Shown here in pieces: positions 27,203-41,600 of a stretch of 64,000 bases of DNA. How positions within the stretch are numbered: the stretch's first letter is position 1; each line of letters opens with the position of its first letter. This DNA is from Ptiloglossa arizonensis (taxonomy: Eukaryota; Arthropoda; Insecta; Hymenoptera; Colletidae): NCBI RefSeq assembly GCF_051014685.1, contig NW_027478898.1:1-64000 (forward strand), written 5' to 3'. The translations under genes and the position numbers were made by a program. Under the pieces are notes generated by a model that was not told the origin of the DNA, did not search any database, and saw only the letters and a program-made list of their open reading frames with translations.

Positions 27203-30200
27203 TTTGGAGCAGCAGAATTGCGAAAAATTTTTTGTCTTCTCAACCATTTCTTGGCTTCAAACTCCCATATCTCGCGGACGGATTGACCTAACCCAAAAAT
27301 TCCTATTGCGTCTGAAAGTAGAAACTCGCCCGATTACAACGGTATGTGTATTTTTTCCCTAGGCCATTCTGGTTAAGCGTTTGGAGCAGCGGAATTGCAA
27401 AAATTTTTTGCCTTCTCAACCATTTCTTGGCTCCAAAGTCCCATATCTCGCGAACGGATAGACCTAACCCAAAAATTCCTATTGCATCTGAAAGTAGAAA
27501 CTCGCCCGATTACAACGGTACGTGTATTTTTCCCTTAGGCCATTCTGGTTAAGCGATTGGAGCAGCAGAAGTGGAAAAATTTATTGTCTTCTCAACCATT
27601 TCTTCGCTTCAAACTCCCATATCTCGCGAACGGATTGACCTAACCCAAAAATTCCTATTGCACCTGAAAGTAGAAACTCGCCCGATTACAACGGTATGTG
27701 TATTTTTTCCCTAGGCTATTCTGGTTAAGCGTTTGGAGCAGCAGAATTGCGAAAAATTTTTTGCCCTCTCTACCATTTCTTGGCTTCAAACTCCCATATC
27801 TCGCGAACGGATTGACCTAACCCAAAAATTCCTATTGCATCTGAAAGTAGAAACTCGCCCGATTACAACGGTATGTGTATTTTTTTCCTAGGCCATTCTG
27901 GTTAAGCGTTTGGAGCAGCAGAAGTGCGAAAAATTTGTTGTTTTCTCAACCATTTCTTAGCTTCAAACTCCCATATCTCGCGAACGGATTGACGTAACCC
28001 AAAATTTCCTATTGCATCTGAAAGTAGAAACTCGCCCGATTACAACGGTATGTGTATTTTTTCCCTAGGCCATTCTGGTTAAGCGTTTGGAGCAGCTGAA
28101 TTGCGAAAAATTTTCTGCCTTCTCAACCATTTCTTGGCTTCAAAGTCTCATATCTCGCGAACGGATTGACTTATCCCAAAAATTCCTATTGCATCTGAAA
28201 GTAGAAACTCGCCCGATTACAACGGTGTGTGTATTTTTTCCCTAGGCCATTCTGGTTAAGCGTTTGGAGCAGCAGAATTGCGAAAAATTTTTTGCCTTCT
28301 CTACCATTTCTTGGCTTCAAACTCCCATATCTCGCGAACGGATTGACCTAACCCAAAAATTCCTATTGCACCTGAAAGTAGAAACTCGCCCGATTACAAC
28401 GGTATGTGTATTTTTTCCCTAGGCCATTCTGGTTATGCGTTTGGAGCAGCAGAATTGCGAAAAATTTTTTGCCTTCTCAACCATTTCTTGGCTTCAAAGT
28501 CCCATATCTCGCGAACGGATTGACCTAACCCAAAAATTCCTATTGCATCTGAAAGTAGAAACTCGCCCGATTAGAACGGTATGTGTATTTTTTTCCTAGG
28601 CCATTCTGGTTAAGCGTTTGGAGCAGCAGAAGTGCGAAAAATTTGTTGTCTTCTCAACCATTTCTTAGCTTCAAACTCCCATATCTCGCGAACGGATTGA
28701 CGTAACCCAAAATTTCCTACTGCATCTGAAAGTAGAAACTCGCCCGATTACAACGGTATGTGTATTTTTTCCCTAGGCCATTCTGGTTAAGCGTTTGGAG
28801 CAGCAGAATTGCGAAAAATTTTTTGCCTTCTCAACCATTTCTTGGCTTCAAAGTCTCATATCTCGCGAACGGATTGACTTATCCCAAAAATTCCTATTGC
28901 ATCTGAAAGTAGAAACTCGCCCGATTACAACGGTATGTGTATTTTTTCCCTAGGCCATTCTGGTTAAGCGTTTGGAGCAGCAGAATTGCGAAAAATTTTT
29001 TGTCTTCTCAACCATTTCTTGGCTTCAAACTCCCATATCTCGCGGACGGATTGACCTAACCCAAAAATTCCTATTGCGTCTGAAAGTAGAAACTCGCCCG
29101 ATTACAACGGTATGTGTATTTTTTCCCTAGGCCATTCTGGTTAAGCGTTTGGAGCAGCGGAATTGCAAAAATTTTTTGCCTTCTCAACCATTTCTTGGCT
29201 CCAAAGTCCCATATCTCGCGAACGGATAGACCTAACCCAAAAATTCCTATTGCATCTGAAAGTAGAAACTCGCCCGATTACAACGGTACGTGTATTTTTC
29301 CCTTAGGCCATTCTGGTTAAGCGATTGGAGCAGCAGAAGTGGAAAAATTTATTGTCTTCTCAACCATTTCTTCGCTTCAAACTCCCATATCTCGCGAACG
29401 GATTGACCTAACCCAAAAATTCCTATTGCACCTGAAAGTAGAAACTCGCCCGATTACAACGGTATGTGTATTTTTTCCCTAGGCTATTCTGGTTAAGCGT
29501 TTGGAGCAGCAGAATTGCGAAAAATTTTTTGCCCTCTCTACCATTTCTTGGCTTCAAACTCCCATATCTCGCGAACGGATTGACCTAACCCAAAAATTCC
29601 TATTGCATCTGAAAGTAGAAACTCGCCCGATTACAACGGTATGTGTATTTTTTTCCTAGGCCATTCTGGTTAAGCGTTTGGAGCAGCAGAAGTGCGAAAA
29701 ATTTGTTGTTTTCTCAACCATTTCTTAGCTTCAAACTCCCATATCTCGCGAACGGATTGACGTAACCCAAAATTTCCTATTGCATCTGAAAGTAGAAACT
29801 CGCCCGATTACAACGGTATGTGTATTTTTTCCCTAGGCCATTCTGGTTAAGCGTTTGGAGCAGCTGAATTGCGAAAAATTTTCTGCCTTCTCAACCATTT
29901 CTTGGCTTCAAAGTCTCATATCTCGCGAACGGATTGACTTATCCCAAAAATTCCTATTGCATCTGAAAGTAGAAACTCGCCCGATTACAACGGTGTGTGT
30001 ATTTTTTCCCTAGGCCATTCTGGTTAAGCGTTTGGAGCAGCAGAATTGCGAAAAATTTTTTGCCTTCTCTACCATTTCTTGGCTTCAAACTCCCATATCT
30101 CGCGAACGGATTGACCTAACCCAAAAATTCCTATTGCACCTGAAAGTAGAAACTCGCCCGATTACAACGGTATGTGTATTTTTTCCCTAGGCCATTCTGG

Positions 30201-30738
30201 TTATGCGTTTGGAGCAGCAGAATTGCGAAAAATTTTTTGCCTTCTCAACCATTTCTTGGCTTCAAAGTCCCATATCTCGCGAACGGATTGACCTAACCCA
30301 AAAATTCCTATTGCATCTGAAAGTAGAAACTCGCCCGATTAGAACGGTATGTGTATTTTTTTCCTAGGCCATTCTGGTTAAGCGTTTGGAGCAGCAGAAG
30401 TGCGAAAAATTTGTTGTCTTCTCAACCATTTCTTAGCTTCAAACTCCCATATCTCGCGAACGGATTGACGTAACCCAAAATTTCCTACTGCATCTGAAAG
30501 TAGAAACTCGCCCGATTACAACGGTATGTGTATTTTTTCCCTAGGCCATTCTGGTTAAGCGTTTGGAGCAGCAGAATTGCGAAAAATTTTTTGCCTTCTC
30601 AACCATTTCTTGGCTTCAAAGTCTCATATCTCGCGAACGGATTGACTTATCCCAAAAATTCCTATTGCATCTGAAAGTAGAAACTCGCCCGATTACAACG
30701 GTATGTGTATTTTTTCCCTAGGCCATTCTGGTTAAGCG
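27203..30738. repeat. Tandem pair of a 10-monomer repeat (1768 bp), no difference seen
   Basis: Positions 27203-28970 repeat at 28971-30738. I compared the two line by line and saw no difference. Shared private variants include GGCTATTCTGG, GTTTTCTC, CAGCTGAATTG, TTTTCTGCC, GGTGTGTG, GGTTATGCG and GATTAGAACGG. The pair starts at GGTTTGG (copy 1) against CGTTTGG (copy 2) and ends where copy 2 is followed by GGAGAAGCAG. This is the most recent-looking duplication in the window. Confidence 0.95.
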
Positions 30739-31621
30739 TTTGGAGAAGCAGAATTGCGAAAAATTTTTTGCCTTCTCAACCATTTCTTGGCTTCAAACTC
30801 CCATATATCGCGAACGGATTGACCTAACCCAAAAATTCCTGTTGCACCTGAAAGTAGAAACTCGCCGATTACAACGGTATGTGTATTTTTTCCCTAGGCC
30901 ATTCTGGTTAAGCGTTTGGAGCAGCAGAATTGCGAAAAATTTTTTGCCTTCTCAACCATTTCTTGGCTTCAAACTCCCATATCACGCGAACGGATTGACC
31001 TAACCCAAAAGTTCCTGTTGCGTCTGAAAGTAGAAACTCGCCCGATTACAGCGGTATGTGTATTTTTTCCCTAGGCAATTCTGGTTAAGCGTTTGGAGCA
31101 GCAGAATTGCGAAAAATTTTTTGCCTTCTCAACCATTTCTTGGCTTCAAACTCCCATATCTCGCGAACGGATTGACGTAACCCAAAAATTCCTATTGCAT
31201 CTGAAAGTAGAAACTCGCCCGATTACAACGATATGCGTATTTTTTCCCTAGGCCATTCTGGTTAAGCGTTAGAAGCAGCAGAATAGCGAATAATTTTTTG
31301 CCTTCTCAACCATTTCTTGGCTTCAAACTCCCATATCTCGCGAACGGATTGACCTAACCCAAAAATTCCTGTTGCATCTGAAAGAAGAAACTCGCCCGAT
31401 TACAACGGTATGTGTATTTTTTCCCTAGGCCATTCTGGTCAAGCGTTTGAAGCAGCAGAATAGCGAACAATTTTTTGCCTTCTCAACCATTTCTTGGCTT
31501 CAAACTCCCATATATCGCGAACGGATTGACCTAACCCAAAAATTCCTGTTGCACCTGAAAGTAGAAACTCGCCGATTACAACGGTATGTGTATTTTTTCC
31601 CTAGGCCATTCTGGTTAAGCG

Positions 31622-34445
31622 TTTGGAGCAGCAGAATTGCGAAAAATTTTTTGTCTTCTCAACCATTTCTTGGCTTCAAACTCCCATATCTCGCGAACGG
31701 ATTGACCTAACCCAAAAATTCCTGTTGCATCTGAAAGCAGAAACTCGCCCGATTACAACGGTATGTGTATTTTTTCCATAGGCCATTCTGGTTAAGGGTT
31801 TGGAGCAACAGAATTGCGAAAAATTTTTTGTCTTCTCAACCATTTCTTGGCTTCAAACTCCCATATCTCGCGGACGGATTGACCTAACCCAAAAATTCCT
31901 ATTGCGTCTGAAAGTAGAAACTCGCCCGATTACAACGGTATGTGTATTTTTTCCCTAGGCCATTCTGGTTAAGCGTTTGGAGCAGCGGAATTGCAAAAAT
32001 TTTTTGCCTTCTCAACCATTTCTTGGCTCCAAAATTCCCATATCTCGCGAACGGATTGACCTAACCCAAAAATTCCTATTGCATCTGAAAGTAGAAACTC
32101 GCCCGATTACAACGGTACGTGCATTTTTCCCTTAGGCCATTCTGGTTAAGCGATTGGAGCAGCAGAAGTGCGAAAAATTTATTGTCTTCTCAACCATTTC
32201 TTGGCTTCAAACTCCCATATCTCGCGAACAGATTGACCTAACCCAAAAATTCCTGTTGCGTCTGAAAGAAGAAACACGCCCGATTACAACGGTATGTGCA
32301 TTTTTTCCCTAGGCCATTCTGGTCAAGCGTTTGGAGCAGCAGAAGTGCGAAAAATTTGTTGCCTTCTTAACCATTTCTTAGCTTCAAACTCCCATATCTC
32401 GCGAACGGATTGACCTAACCCAAAAATTCCTATTGCATCTGATAATAGAAACTCGCCCGATTACAACGGTATGTGTATTTTTTCCCTAGGCCATTCTGGT
32501 TAAGCGATTGGAGCAGCAGAAGTGGAAAAATTTATTGTCTTCTCAACCATTTCTTCGCTTCAAACTCCCAAATCTCGCGAACGGATTGACGTAACCCAAA
32601 AATTCCTATTGCATCTGAAAGTAGAAACTCGCCCGATTACAACGGTACGTGTATTTTTTCCCTAGGCCATTCTGGTTATGCGTTTGGAGCAGCAGAAATG
32701 CGAAAAAATTTTTGCCTTCTCAACCATTTCTTGTCCTCAAACTCCCAAATCTCGCGAACGGGTTGACCTAACCCAAAAATTTCTATTGCATCTGAAAGTA
32801 GAAACTCGCCCGATTACAACGGTATGTGTATTTTTTCCCTAGGCCATTCTGGTTAAGCGTTTGGAGCAGCAGAATTGCGAAAAATTTTTTGCCTTCTCAA
32901 CCATTTCTTAGCTTCAAACTCCCAAATCTCGCGAACGGATTGACGTAACCCAAAAATTCCTATTGCATCTGAAACTAGAAACTCGCCGATTACAACGGTA
33001 TGTGTATTTTTTCCCTAGGCCATTCTGGTTAAGCGTTTGAAGCAGCAGAATAGCGAACAATTTTTTGCCTTCTCAACCATTTCTTGGTTTCAAACTCCCA
33101 TATCTCGCGAACGGATTGAACTAACCCAAAGATTCCTGTTGCGTCTGAAAGTAGAAACACGCCCGATTACAACGGTATGTGTATTTTTTGCCTAGCCCAT
33201 TCTGGTTAAGCGTTTGGAACAGCAGAAGTGCGAAAAATTTGTTGCCTTCTTAACCATTTCTTAGCTTCAAACTCCCATATCTCGCGAACGGATTGACCTA
33301 ACCCAAAAATTCCTATTGCATCTGATAATAGAAACTCGCCCGATTACAACGGTATGTGTATTTTTTCCCTAGGCCATTCTGGTTAAGCGTTTGGAGCAGC
33401 AGAATTGCGAAAAATTTTTTGCCTTCTCAACCATTTCTTGGCTTCAAACTCCCATATCTCGCGAACGGATTGACCAAACCCAGAAGTTCCTGCTGCGTCT
33501 GAAAGTAGAAACTCACCCGATTACAACGATATGCGTATTTTTTCCCTAAGCCATTCTGGTTAAGCGTTTGGAGCAGCAGAATTGCGAAAAATCTTTCGCC
33601 TTCTCAACCATTTCTTGGCTTCAAACTCCCATATCTCGCGAACGGATTGACCTAACCCAAAAATTCCTATTGCATCTGAAAGTAGAAGCTCGCCCGATTA
33701 CAGCGGTATGTGTATTTTTTCCCTAGGCAATTCTGGTTAAGGGTTTGGAGCAGCAGAATTGCGAAAAATTTTTTGTCTTCTCAACCATTTCTTGGCTTCA
33801 AACTCCCATATCTCGCGAACGGATTGACCTAACCCAAAAATTCCTGTTGCATCTGAAAGCAGAAACTCGCCCGATTACAACGGTATGTGTATTTTTTCCA
33901 TAGGCCATTCTGGTTAAGGGTTTGGAGCAACAGAATTGCGAAAAATTTTTTGTCTTCTCAACCATTTCTTGGCTTCAAACTCCCATATCTCGCGGACGGA
34001 TTGACCTAACCCAAAAATTCCTATTGCGTCTGAAAGTAGAAACTCGCCCGATTACAACGGTATGTGTATTTTTTCCCTAGGCCATTCTGGTTAAGCGTTT
34101 GGAGCAGCGGAATTGCAAAAATTTTTTGCCTTCTCAACCATTTCTTGGCTCCAAAATTCCCATATCTCGCGAACGGATTGACCTAACCCAAAAATTCCTA
34201 TTGCATCTGAAAGTAGAAACTCGCCCGATTACAACGGTACGTGCATTTTTCCCTTAGGCCATTCTGGTTAAGCGATTGGAGCAGCAGAAGTGCGAAAAAT
34301 TTATTGTCTTCTCAACCATTTCTTGGCTTCAAACTCCCATATCTCGCGAACAGATTGACCTAACCCAAAAATTCCTGTTGCGTCTGAAAGAAGAAACACG
34401 CCCGATTACAACGGTATGTGCATTTTTTCCCTAGGCCATTCTGGT
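31622..34445. repeat. Four-monomer block at both ends of a 12-monomer unit
   Basis: Positions 31622-32323 and 33744-34445 match at a 2122 bp offset, sharing CTGAAAGCAG (near 31733 and 33855) and GGCTCCAAAATTCCC (near 32028 and 34150). The 1.4 kb between them carries other variants, including the alternating dimer near 32.8-33.2 kb and a GGAACAGCAG monomer near 33.2 kb. Upstream, about 30980-31620 matches 4980-5620 at an offset of exactly 26000 bp. Confidence 0.85.
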
Positions 34446-37400
34446 TAAGCGTTTGGAGCAGCAGAATTGCGAAAAATTTTTTGCCTTCTCAACCATTTCT
34501 TAGCTTCAAACTCCCAAATCTCGCGAACGGATTGACGTAACCCAAAAATTCCTATTGCATCTGAAACTAGAAACTCGCCGATTACAACGGTATGTGTATT
34601 TTTTCCCTAGGCCATTCTGGTTAAGCGTTTGAAGCAGCAGAATAGCGAACAATTTTTTGCCTTCTCAACCATTTCTTGGTTTCAAATTCCCATATCTCGC
34701 GAACGGATTGACCTAACCCAAAAATTCCTGTTGCGTCTGAAAGTAGAAACACGCCCGATTACAACGGTATGTGTATTTTTTGCCTAGCCCATTCTGGTTA
34801 AGCGTTTGGAGCAGCAGAATTGCGAAAAATTTTTTGCCTTCTCAACCATTTCTTAGCTTCAAACTCCCAAATCTCGCGAACGGATTGACGTAACCCAAAA
34901 ATTCCTATTGTATCTGAAACTAGAAACTCGCCGATTACAACGGTATGTGTATTTTTTCCCTAGGCCATTCTGGTTAAGCGTTTGAAGCAGCAGAATAGCG
35001 AACAATTTTTTGCCTTCTCAACCATTTCTTGGTTTCAAACTCCCATATCTCGCGAACGGATTGACCTAACCCAAAAATTCCTATTGCATCTGATAATAGA
35101 AACTCGCCCGATTACAACGGTATGTGTATTTTTTCCCTAGGCCATTCTGGTTATGCGTTTGGAGCAGCAGAAATGCGAAAAAATTTTTGCCTTCTCAACC
35201 ATTTCTTGTCCTCAAACTCCCATATCTCGCGAACGGATTGACCTAACCCAAAAATTCCTATTGCATCTGAAAGTAGAAGCTCGCCCGATTACAGCGGTAT
35301 GTGTATTTTTTCCCTAGGCAATTCTGGTTAAGGGTTTGGAGCAGCAGAATTGCGAAAAATTTTTTGTCTTCTCAACCATTTCTTGGCTTCAAACTCCCAT
35401 ATCTCGCGAACGGATTGACCTAACCCAAAAATTCCTGTTGCATCTGAAAGTAGAAACTCGCCCGATTACAACGGTATGTGTATTTTTTCCATAGGCCATT
35501 CTGGTTAAGGGTTTGGAGCAACAGAATTGCGAAAAATTTTTTGTCTTCTCAACCATTTCTTGGCTTCAAACTCCCATATCTCGCGGACGGATTGACCTAA
35601 CCCAAAAATTCCTATTGCGTCTGAAAGTAGAAACTCGCCCGATTACAACGGTATGTGTATTTTTTCCCTAGGCCATTCTGGTTAAGCGTTTGGAGCAGCG
35701 GAATTGCAAAAATTTTTTGCCTTCTCAACCATTTCTTGGCTCCAAAGTCCCATATCTCGCGAACGGATAGACCTAACCCAAAAATTCCTATTGCATCTGA
35801 AAGTAGAAACTCGCCCGATTACAACGGTACGTGTATTTTTCCCTTAGGCCATTCTGGTTAAGCGATTGGAGCAGCAGAAGTGGAAAAATTTATTGTCTTC
35901 TCAACCATTTCTTCGCTTCAAACTCCCAAATCTCGCGAACGGATTGACGTAACCCAAAAATTCCTATTGCATCTGAAAGTAGAAACTCGCCCGATTACAA
36001 CGGTACGTGTATTTTTTCCCTAGGCCATTCTGGTTATGCGTTTGGAGCAGCAGAAATGCGAAAAAATTTTTGCCTTCTCAACCATTTCTTGTCCTCAAAC
36101 TCCCAAATCTCGCGAACGGGTTGACCTAACCCAAAAATTTCTATTGCATCTGAAAGTAGAAACTCGCCCGATTACAACGGTATGTGTATTTTTTCCCTAG
36201 GCCATTCTGGTTAAGCGTTTGGAGCAGCAGAATTGCGAAAAATTTTTTGCCTTCTCAACCATTTCTTAGCTTCAAACTCCCAAATCTCGCGAACGGATTG
36301 ACGTAACCCAAAAATTCCTATTGCATCTGAAACTAGAAACTCGCCGATTACAACGGTATGTGTATTTTTTCCCTAGGCCATTCTGGTTAAGCGTTTGAAG
36401 CAGCAGAATAGCGAACAATTTTTTGCCTTCTCAACCATTTCTTGGTTTCAAACTCCCATATCTCGCGAACGGATTGACCTAACCCAAAAATTCCTGTTGC
36501 GTCTGAAAGTAGAAACACGCCCGATTACAACGGTATGTGTATTTTTTGCCTAGCCCATTCTGGTTAAGCGTTTGGAGCAGCAGAATTGCGAAAAATTTTT
36601 TGCCTTCTCAACCATTTCTTAGCTTCAAACTCCCAAATCTCGCGAACGGATTGACGTAACCCAAAAATTCCTATTGTATCTGAAACTAGAAACTCGCCGA
36701 TTACAACGGTATGTGTATTTTTTCCCTAGGCCATTCTGGTTAAGCGTTTGAAGCAGCAGAATAGCGAACAATTTTTTGCCTTCTCAACCATTTCTTGGTT
36801 TCAAACTCCCATATCTCGCGAACGGATTGACCTAACCCAAAAATTCCTATTGCATCTGATAATAGAAACTCGCCCGATTACAACGGTATGTGTATTTTTT
36901 CCCTAGGCCATTCTGGTTATGCGTTTGGAGCAGCAGAAATGCGAAAAAATTTTTGCCTTCTCAACCATTTCTTGTCCTCAAACTCCCATATCTCGCGAAC
37001 GGATTGACCTAACCCAAAAATTCCTATTGCATCTGAAAGTAGAAGCTCGCCCGATTACAGCGGTATGTGTATTTTTTCCCTAGGCAATTCTGGTTAAGGG
37101 TTTGGAGCAGCAGAATTGCGAAAAATTTTTTGTCTTCTCAACCATTTCTTGGCTTCAAACTCCCATATCTCGCGAACGGATTGACCTAACCCAAAAATTC
37201 CTGTTGCATCTGAAAGTAGAAACTCGCCCGATTACAACGGTATGTGTATTTTTTCCATAGGCCATTCTGGTTAAGGGTTTGGAGCAACAGAATTGCGAAA
37301 AATTTTTTGTCTTCTCAACCATTTCTTGGCTTCAAACTCCCATATCTCGCGGACGGATTGACCTAACCCAAAAATTCCTATTGCGTCTGAAAGTAGAAAC

Positions 37401-38686
37401 TCGCCCGATTACAACGGTATGTGTATTTTTTCCCTAGGCCATTCTGGTTAAGCGTTTGGAGCAGCGGAATTGCAAAAATTTTTTGCCTTCTCAACCATTT
37501 CTTGGCTCCAAAGTCCCATATCTCGCGAACGGATAGACCTAACCCAAAAATTCCTATTGCATCTGAAAGTAGAAACTCGCCCGATTACAACGGTACGTGT
37601 ATTTTTCCCTTAGGCCATTCTGGTTAAGCGATTGGAGCAGCAGAAGTGGAAAAATTTATTGTCTTCTCAACCATTTCTTCGCTTCAAACTCCCAAATCTC
37701 GCGAACGGATTGACGTAACCCAAAAATTCCTATTGCATCTGAAAGTAGAAACTCGCCCGATTACAACGGTACGTGTATTTTTTCCCTAGGCCATTCTGGT
37801 TATGCGTTTGGAGCAGCAGAAATGCGAAAAAATTTTTGCCTTCTCAACCATTTCTTGTCCTCAAACTCCCAAATCTCGCGAACGGGTTGACCTAACCCAA
37901 AAATTTCTATTGCATCTGAAAGTAGAAACTCGCCCGATTACAACGGTATGTGTATTTTTTCCCTAGGCCATTCTGGTTAAGCGTTTGGAGCAGCAGAATT
38001 GCGAAAAATTTTTTGCCTTCTCAACCATTTCTTAGCTTCAAACTCCCAAATCTCGCGAACGGATTGACGTAACCCAAAAATTCCTATTGCATCTGAAACT
38101 AGAAACTCGCCGATTACAACGGTATGTGTATTTTTTCCCTAGGCCATTCTGGTTAAGCGTTTGAAGCAGCAGAATAGCGAACAATTTTTTGCCTTCTCAA
38201 CCATTTCTTGGTTTCAAACTCCCATATCTCGCGAACGGATTGACCTAACCCAAAAATTCCTGTTGCGTCTGAAAGTAGAAACACGCCCGATTACAACGGT
38301 ATGTGTATTTTTTGCCTAGCCCATTCTGGTTAAGCGTTTGGAGCAGCAGAATTGCGAAAAATTTTTTGCCTTCTCAACCATTTCTTAGCTTCAAACTCCC
38401 AAATCTCGCGAACGGATTGACGTAACCCAAAAATTCCTATTGTATCTGAAACTAGAAACTCGCCGATTACAACGGTATGTGTATTTTTTCCCTAGGCCAT
38501 TCTGGTTAAGCGTTTGAAGCAGCAGAATAGCGAACAATTTTTTGCCTTCACAACCATTTCTTGGTTTCAAACTCCCATATCTCGCGAACGGATTGACCTA
38601 ACCCAAAAATTCCTATTGCATCTGATAATAGAAACTCGCCCGATTACAACGGTATGTGTATTTTTTCCCTAGGCCATTCTGGTTAA
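34422..38686. repeat. 2.4 tandem copies of a 10-monomer repeat (1766 bp)
   Basis: Copies begin at about 34422, 36188 and 37954; the third stops at 38686, where GGTTATGCG is replaced by GGTTAAGCG. Differences seen are single bases, for example TTCAAATTCC in copy 1 near 34682 and CCTTCACAACC in copy 3 near 38550. Each unit holds the alternating dimer, a GGTTATGCG monomer, the GGTTAAGGG and TCGCGGACGG monomers, and the GCGGAATTGCAAAAATT cassette. Confidence 0.93.
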
Positions 38687-41600
38687 GCGTTTGGAGCAGC
38701 AGAATTGCGAAAAATTTTTTGCTTTCTCAACCATTTCTTGGCTTCAAACTCTCATATCTCGCGAACGGATTGACCAAACCCAGAAGTTCCTGCTGCGTCT
38801 GAAAGTAGAAACTCACCCGATTTCAACGATATGCGTATTTTTTCCCTAAGCCATTCTGGTTAAGCGTTTGGAGCAGCAGAATTGCGAAAAATCTTTTGCC
38901 TTCTCAACCATTTCTTGGCTTCAAACTCCCATATCTCGCGAACGGATTGACCTAACCCAAAAATTCCTATTGCATCTGAAAGTAGAAACTCGCCCGATTA
39001 CAGCGGTATGTGTATTTTTTCCCTAGGCAATTCTGGTTAAGGGTTTGGAGCAGCAGAATTGCGAAAAATTTTTTGTCTTCTCAACCATTTCTTGGCTTCA
39101 AACTCCCATATCTCGCGGACGGATTGACCTAACCCAAAAATTCCTGTTGCGTGTGAAAGTAGAAACTCGACCGATTACAACGGTACGTGTATTTTTTCCC
39201 TAGCCCATTCTGGTTAAGCGTTTGGAGCAGCAGAATTGCGAAAAATTTTTTGCCTTCTCAACCATTTCTTGGCTTCAAACTCCCATATCTCGCGAACGGA
39301 TTGACCAAACCCAGAAGTTCCTGCTGCGTCTGAAAGTAGAAACTCACCCGATTACAACGATATGCGTATTTTTTCCCTAAGCCATTCTGGTTAAGCGTTT
39401 GGAGCAGCAGAATTGCGAAAAATCTTTCGCCTTCTCAACCATTTCTTGGCTTCAAACTCCCATATCTCGCGAACGGATTGACCTAACCCAAAAATTCCTA
39501 TTGCATCTGAAAGTAGAAGCTCGCCCGATTACAGCGGTATGTGTATTTTTTCCCTAGGCAATTCTGGTTAAGGGTTTGGAGCAGCAGAATTGCGAAAAAT
39601 TTTTTGTCTTCTCAACCATTTCTTGGCTTCAAACTCCCATATCTCGCGGACGGATTGACCTAACCCTAAAATTCCTATTGCGTCTGAAAGTAGAAACTCG
39701 CCCGATTACAACGGTATGTGTATTTTTTCCCTAGGCCATTCTGGTTAAGCGTTTGGAGCAGCGGAATTGCAAAAATTTTTTGCCTTCTCAACCATTTCTT
39801 GGCTCCAAAGTGCCATATCTCGCGAACGGATAGACCTAACCCAAAAATTCCTATTGCATCTGAAAGTAGAAACTCGCCCGATTACAACGGTACGTGTATT
39901 TTTCCCTTAGGCCATTCTGGTTAAGCGATTGGAGCAGCAGAAGTGGAAAAATTTATTGTCTTCTCAACCATTTCTTCGCTTCAAACTCCCAAATCTCGCG
40001 AACGGATTGACGTAACCCAAAAATTCCTATTGCATCTGAAAGTAGAAACTCGCCCGATTACAACGGTACGTGTATTTTTTCCCGTGGCCATTCTGGTTAT
40101 GCGTTTGGAGCAGCAGAAATGCGAAAAAATTTTTGCCTTCTCAACCATTTCTTGTCCTCAAACTCCCAAATCTCGCGAACGGGTTGACCTAACCCCAAAA
40201 TTTCTATTGCATCTGAAAGTAGAAACTCGCCCGATTACAACGGTATGTGTATTTTTTCCCTAGGCCATTCTGGTTAAGCGTTTGGAGCAGCAGAATTGCG
40301 AAAAATTTTTTGCCTTCTCAACCATTTCTTAGCTTCAAACTCCTAAATCTCGCGAACGGATTGACGTAACCCAAAAATTCCTATTGTATCTGAAACTAGA
40401 AACTCGCCGATTACAACGGTATGTGTATTTTTTCCCTAGGCCATTCTGGTTAAGCGTTTGAAGCAGCAGAATAGCGAACAATTTTTTGCCTTCTCAACCA
40501 TTTCTTGGTTTCAAACTCCCATATCTCGCGAACGGATTGACCTAACCCAAAAATTCCTGTTGCGTCTGAAAGTAGAAACACTCCCGATTACAACGGTATG
40601 TGTATTTTTTGCCTAGCCCATTCTGGTTAAGCGTTTGGAGCAGCAGAATTGCGAAAAATTTTTTGCCTTCTCAACCATTTCTTAGCTTCAAACTCCCAAA
40701 TCTCGCGAACGGATTGACGTAACCCAAAAATTCCTGTTGCGTCTGAAAGAAGAAACACGCCCGATTACAACGGTATGTGCATTTTTTCCCTAGGCCATTC
40801 TGGTCAAGCGTTTGGAGCAGCAGAAGTGCGAAAACTTTGTTGCCTTCTTAACCATTTCTTAGCTTCAAACTCCCATATCTCGCGAACGGATTGACCTAAC
40901 CCAAAAATTCCTATTGCATCTGAAAGTAGAAACTCGCCCGATTACAGCGGTATGTGTATTTTTTCCCTTGGCAATTCTGGTTAAGGGTTTGGAGCAGCAG
41001 AATTGCGAAAAATTTTTTGTCTTCTCAACCATTTCTTGGCTTCAAACTCCCATATCTCGCGGACGGATTGACCTAACCCAAAAATTCCTGTTGCGTGTGA
41101 AAGTAGAAACTCGCCCGATTACAACGGTACGTGTATTTTTTCCCTAGCCCATTCTGGTTAAGCGTTTGGAACAGCAGAAGTGCGAAAAATTTGTTGCCTT
41201 CTTAACCATTTCTTAGATTCAAACTCCCATATCTCGCGAACGGATTGACCTAACCCAAAAATTCCTATTGCATCTGATAATAGAAACTCGCCCGATTACA
41301 ACGGTATGTGTATTTTTCCCCTAGGCCATTCTGGTTAAGCGTTTGGAGCAGCAGAATTGCGAAAAATTTTTTGCCTTCTCAACCATTTCTTGGCTTCAAA
41401 CTCCCATATCTCGCGAACGGATTGACCAAACCCAGAAGTTCCTGCTGCGTCTGAAAGTAGAAACTCACCCGATTACAACGATATGCGTATTTTTTCCCTA
41501 AGCCATTCTGGTTAAGCGTTTGGAGCAGCAGAATTGCGAAAAATCTTTCGCCTTCTCAACCATTTCTTGGCTTCAAACTCCCATATCTCGCGAACGGATT

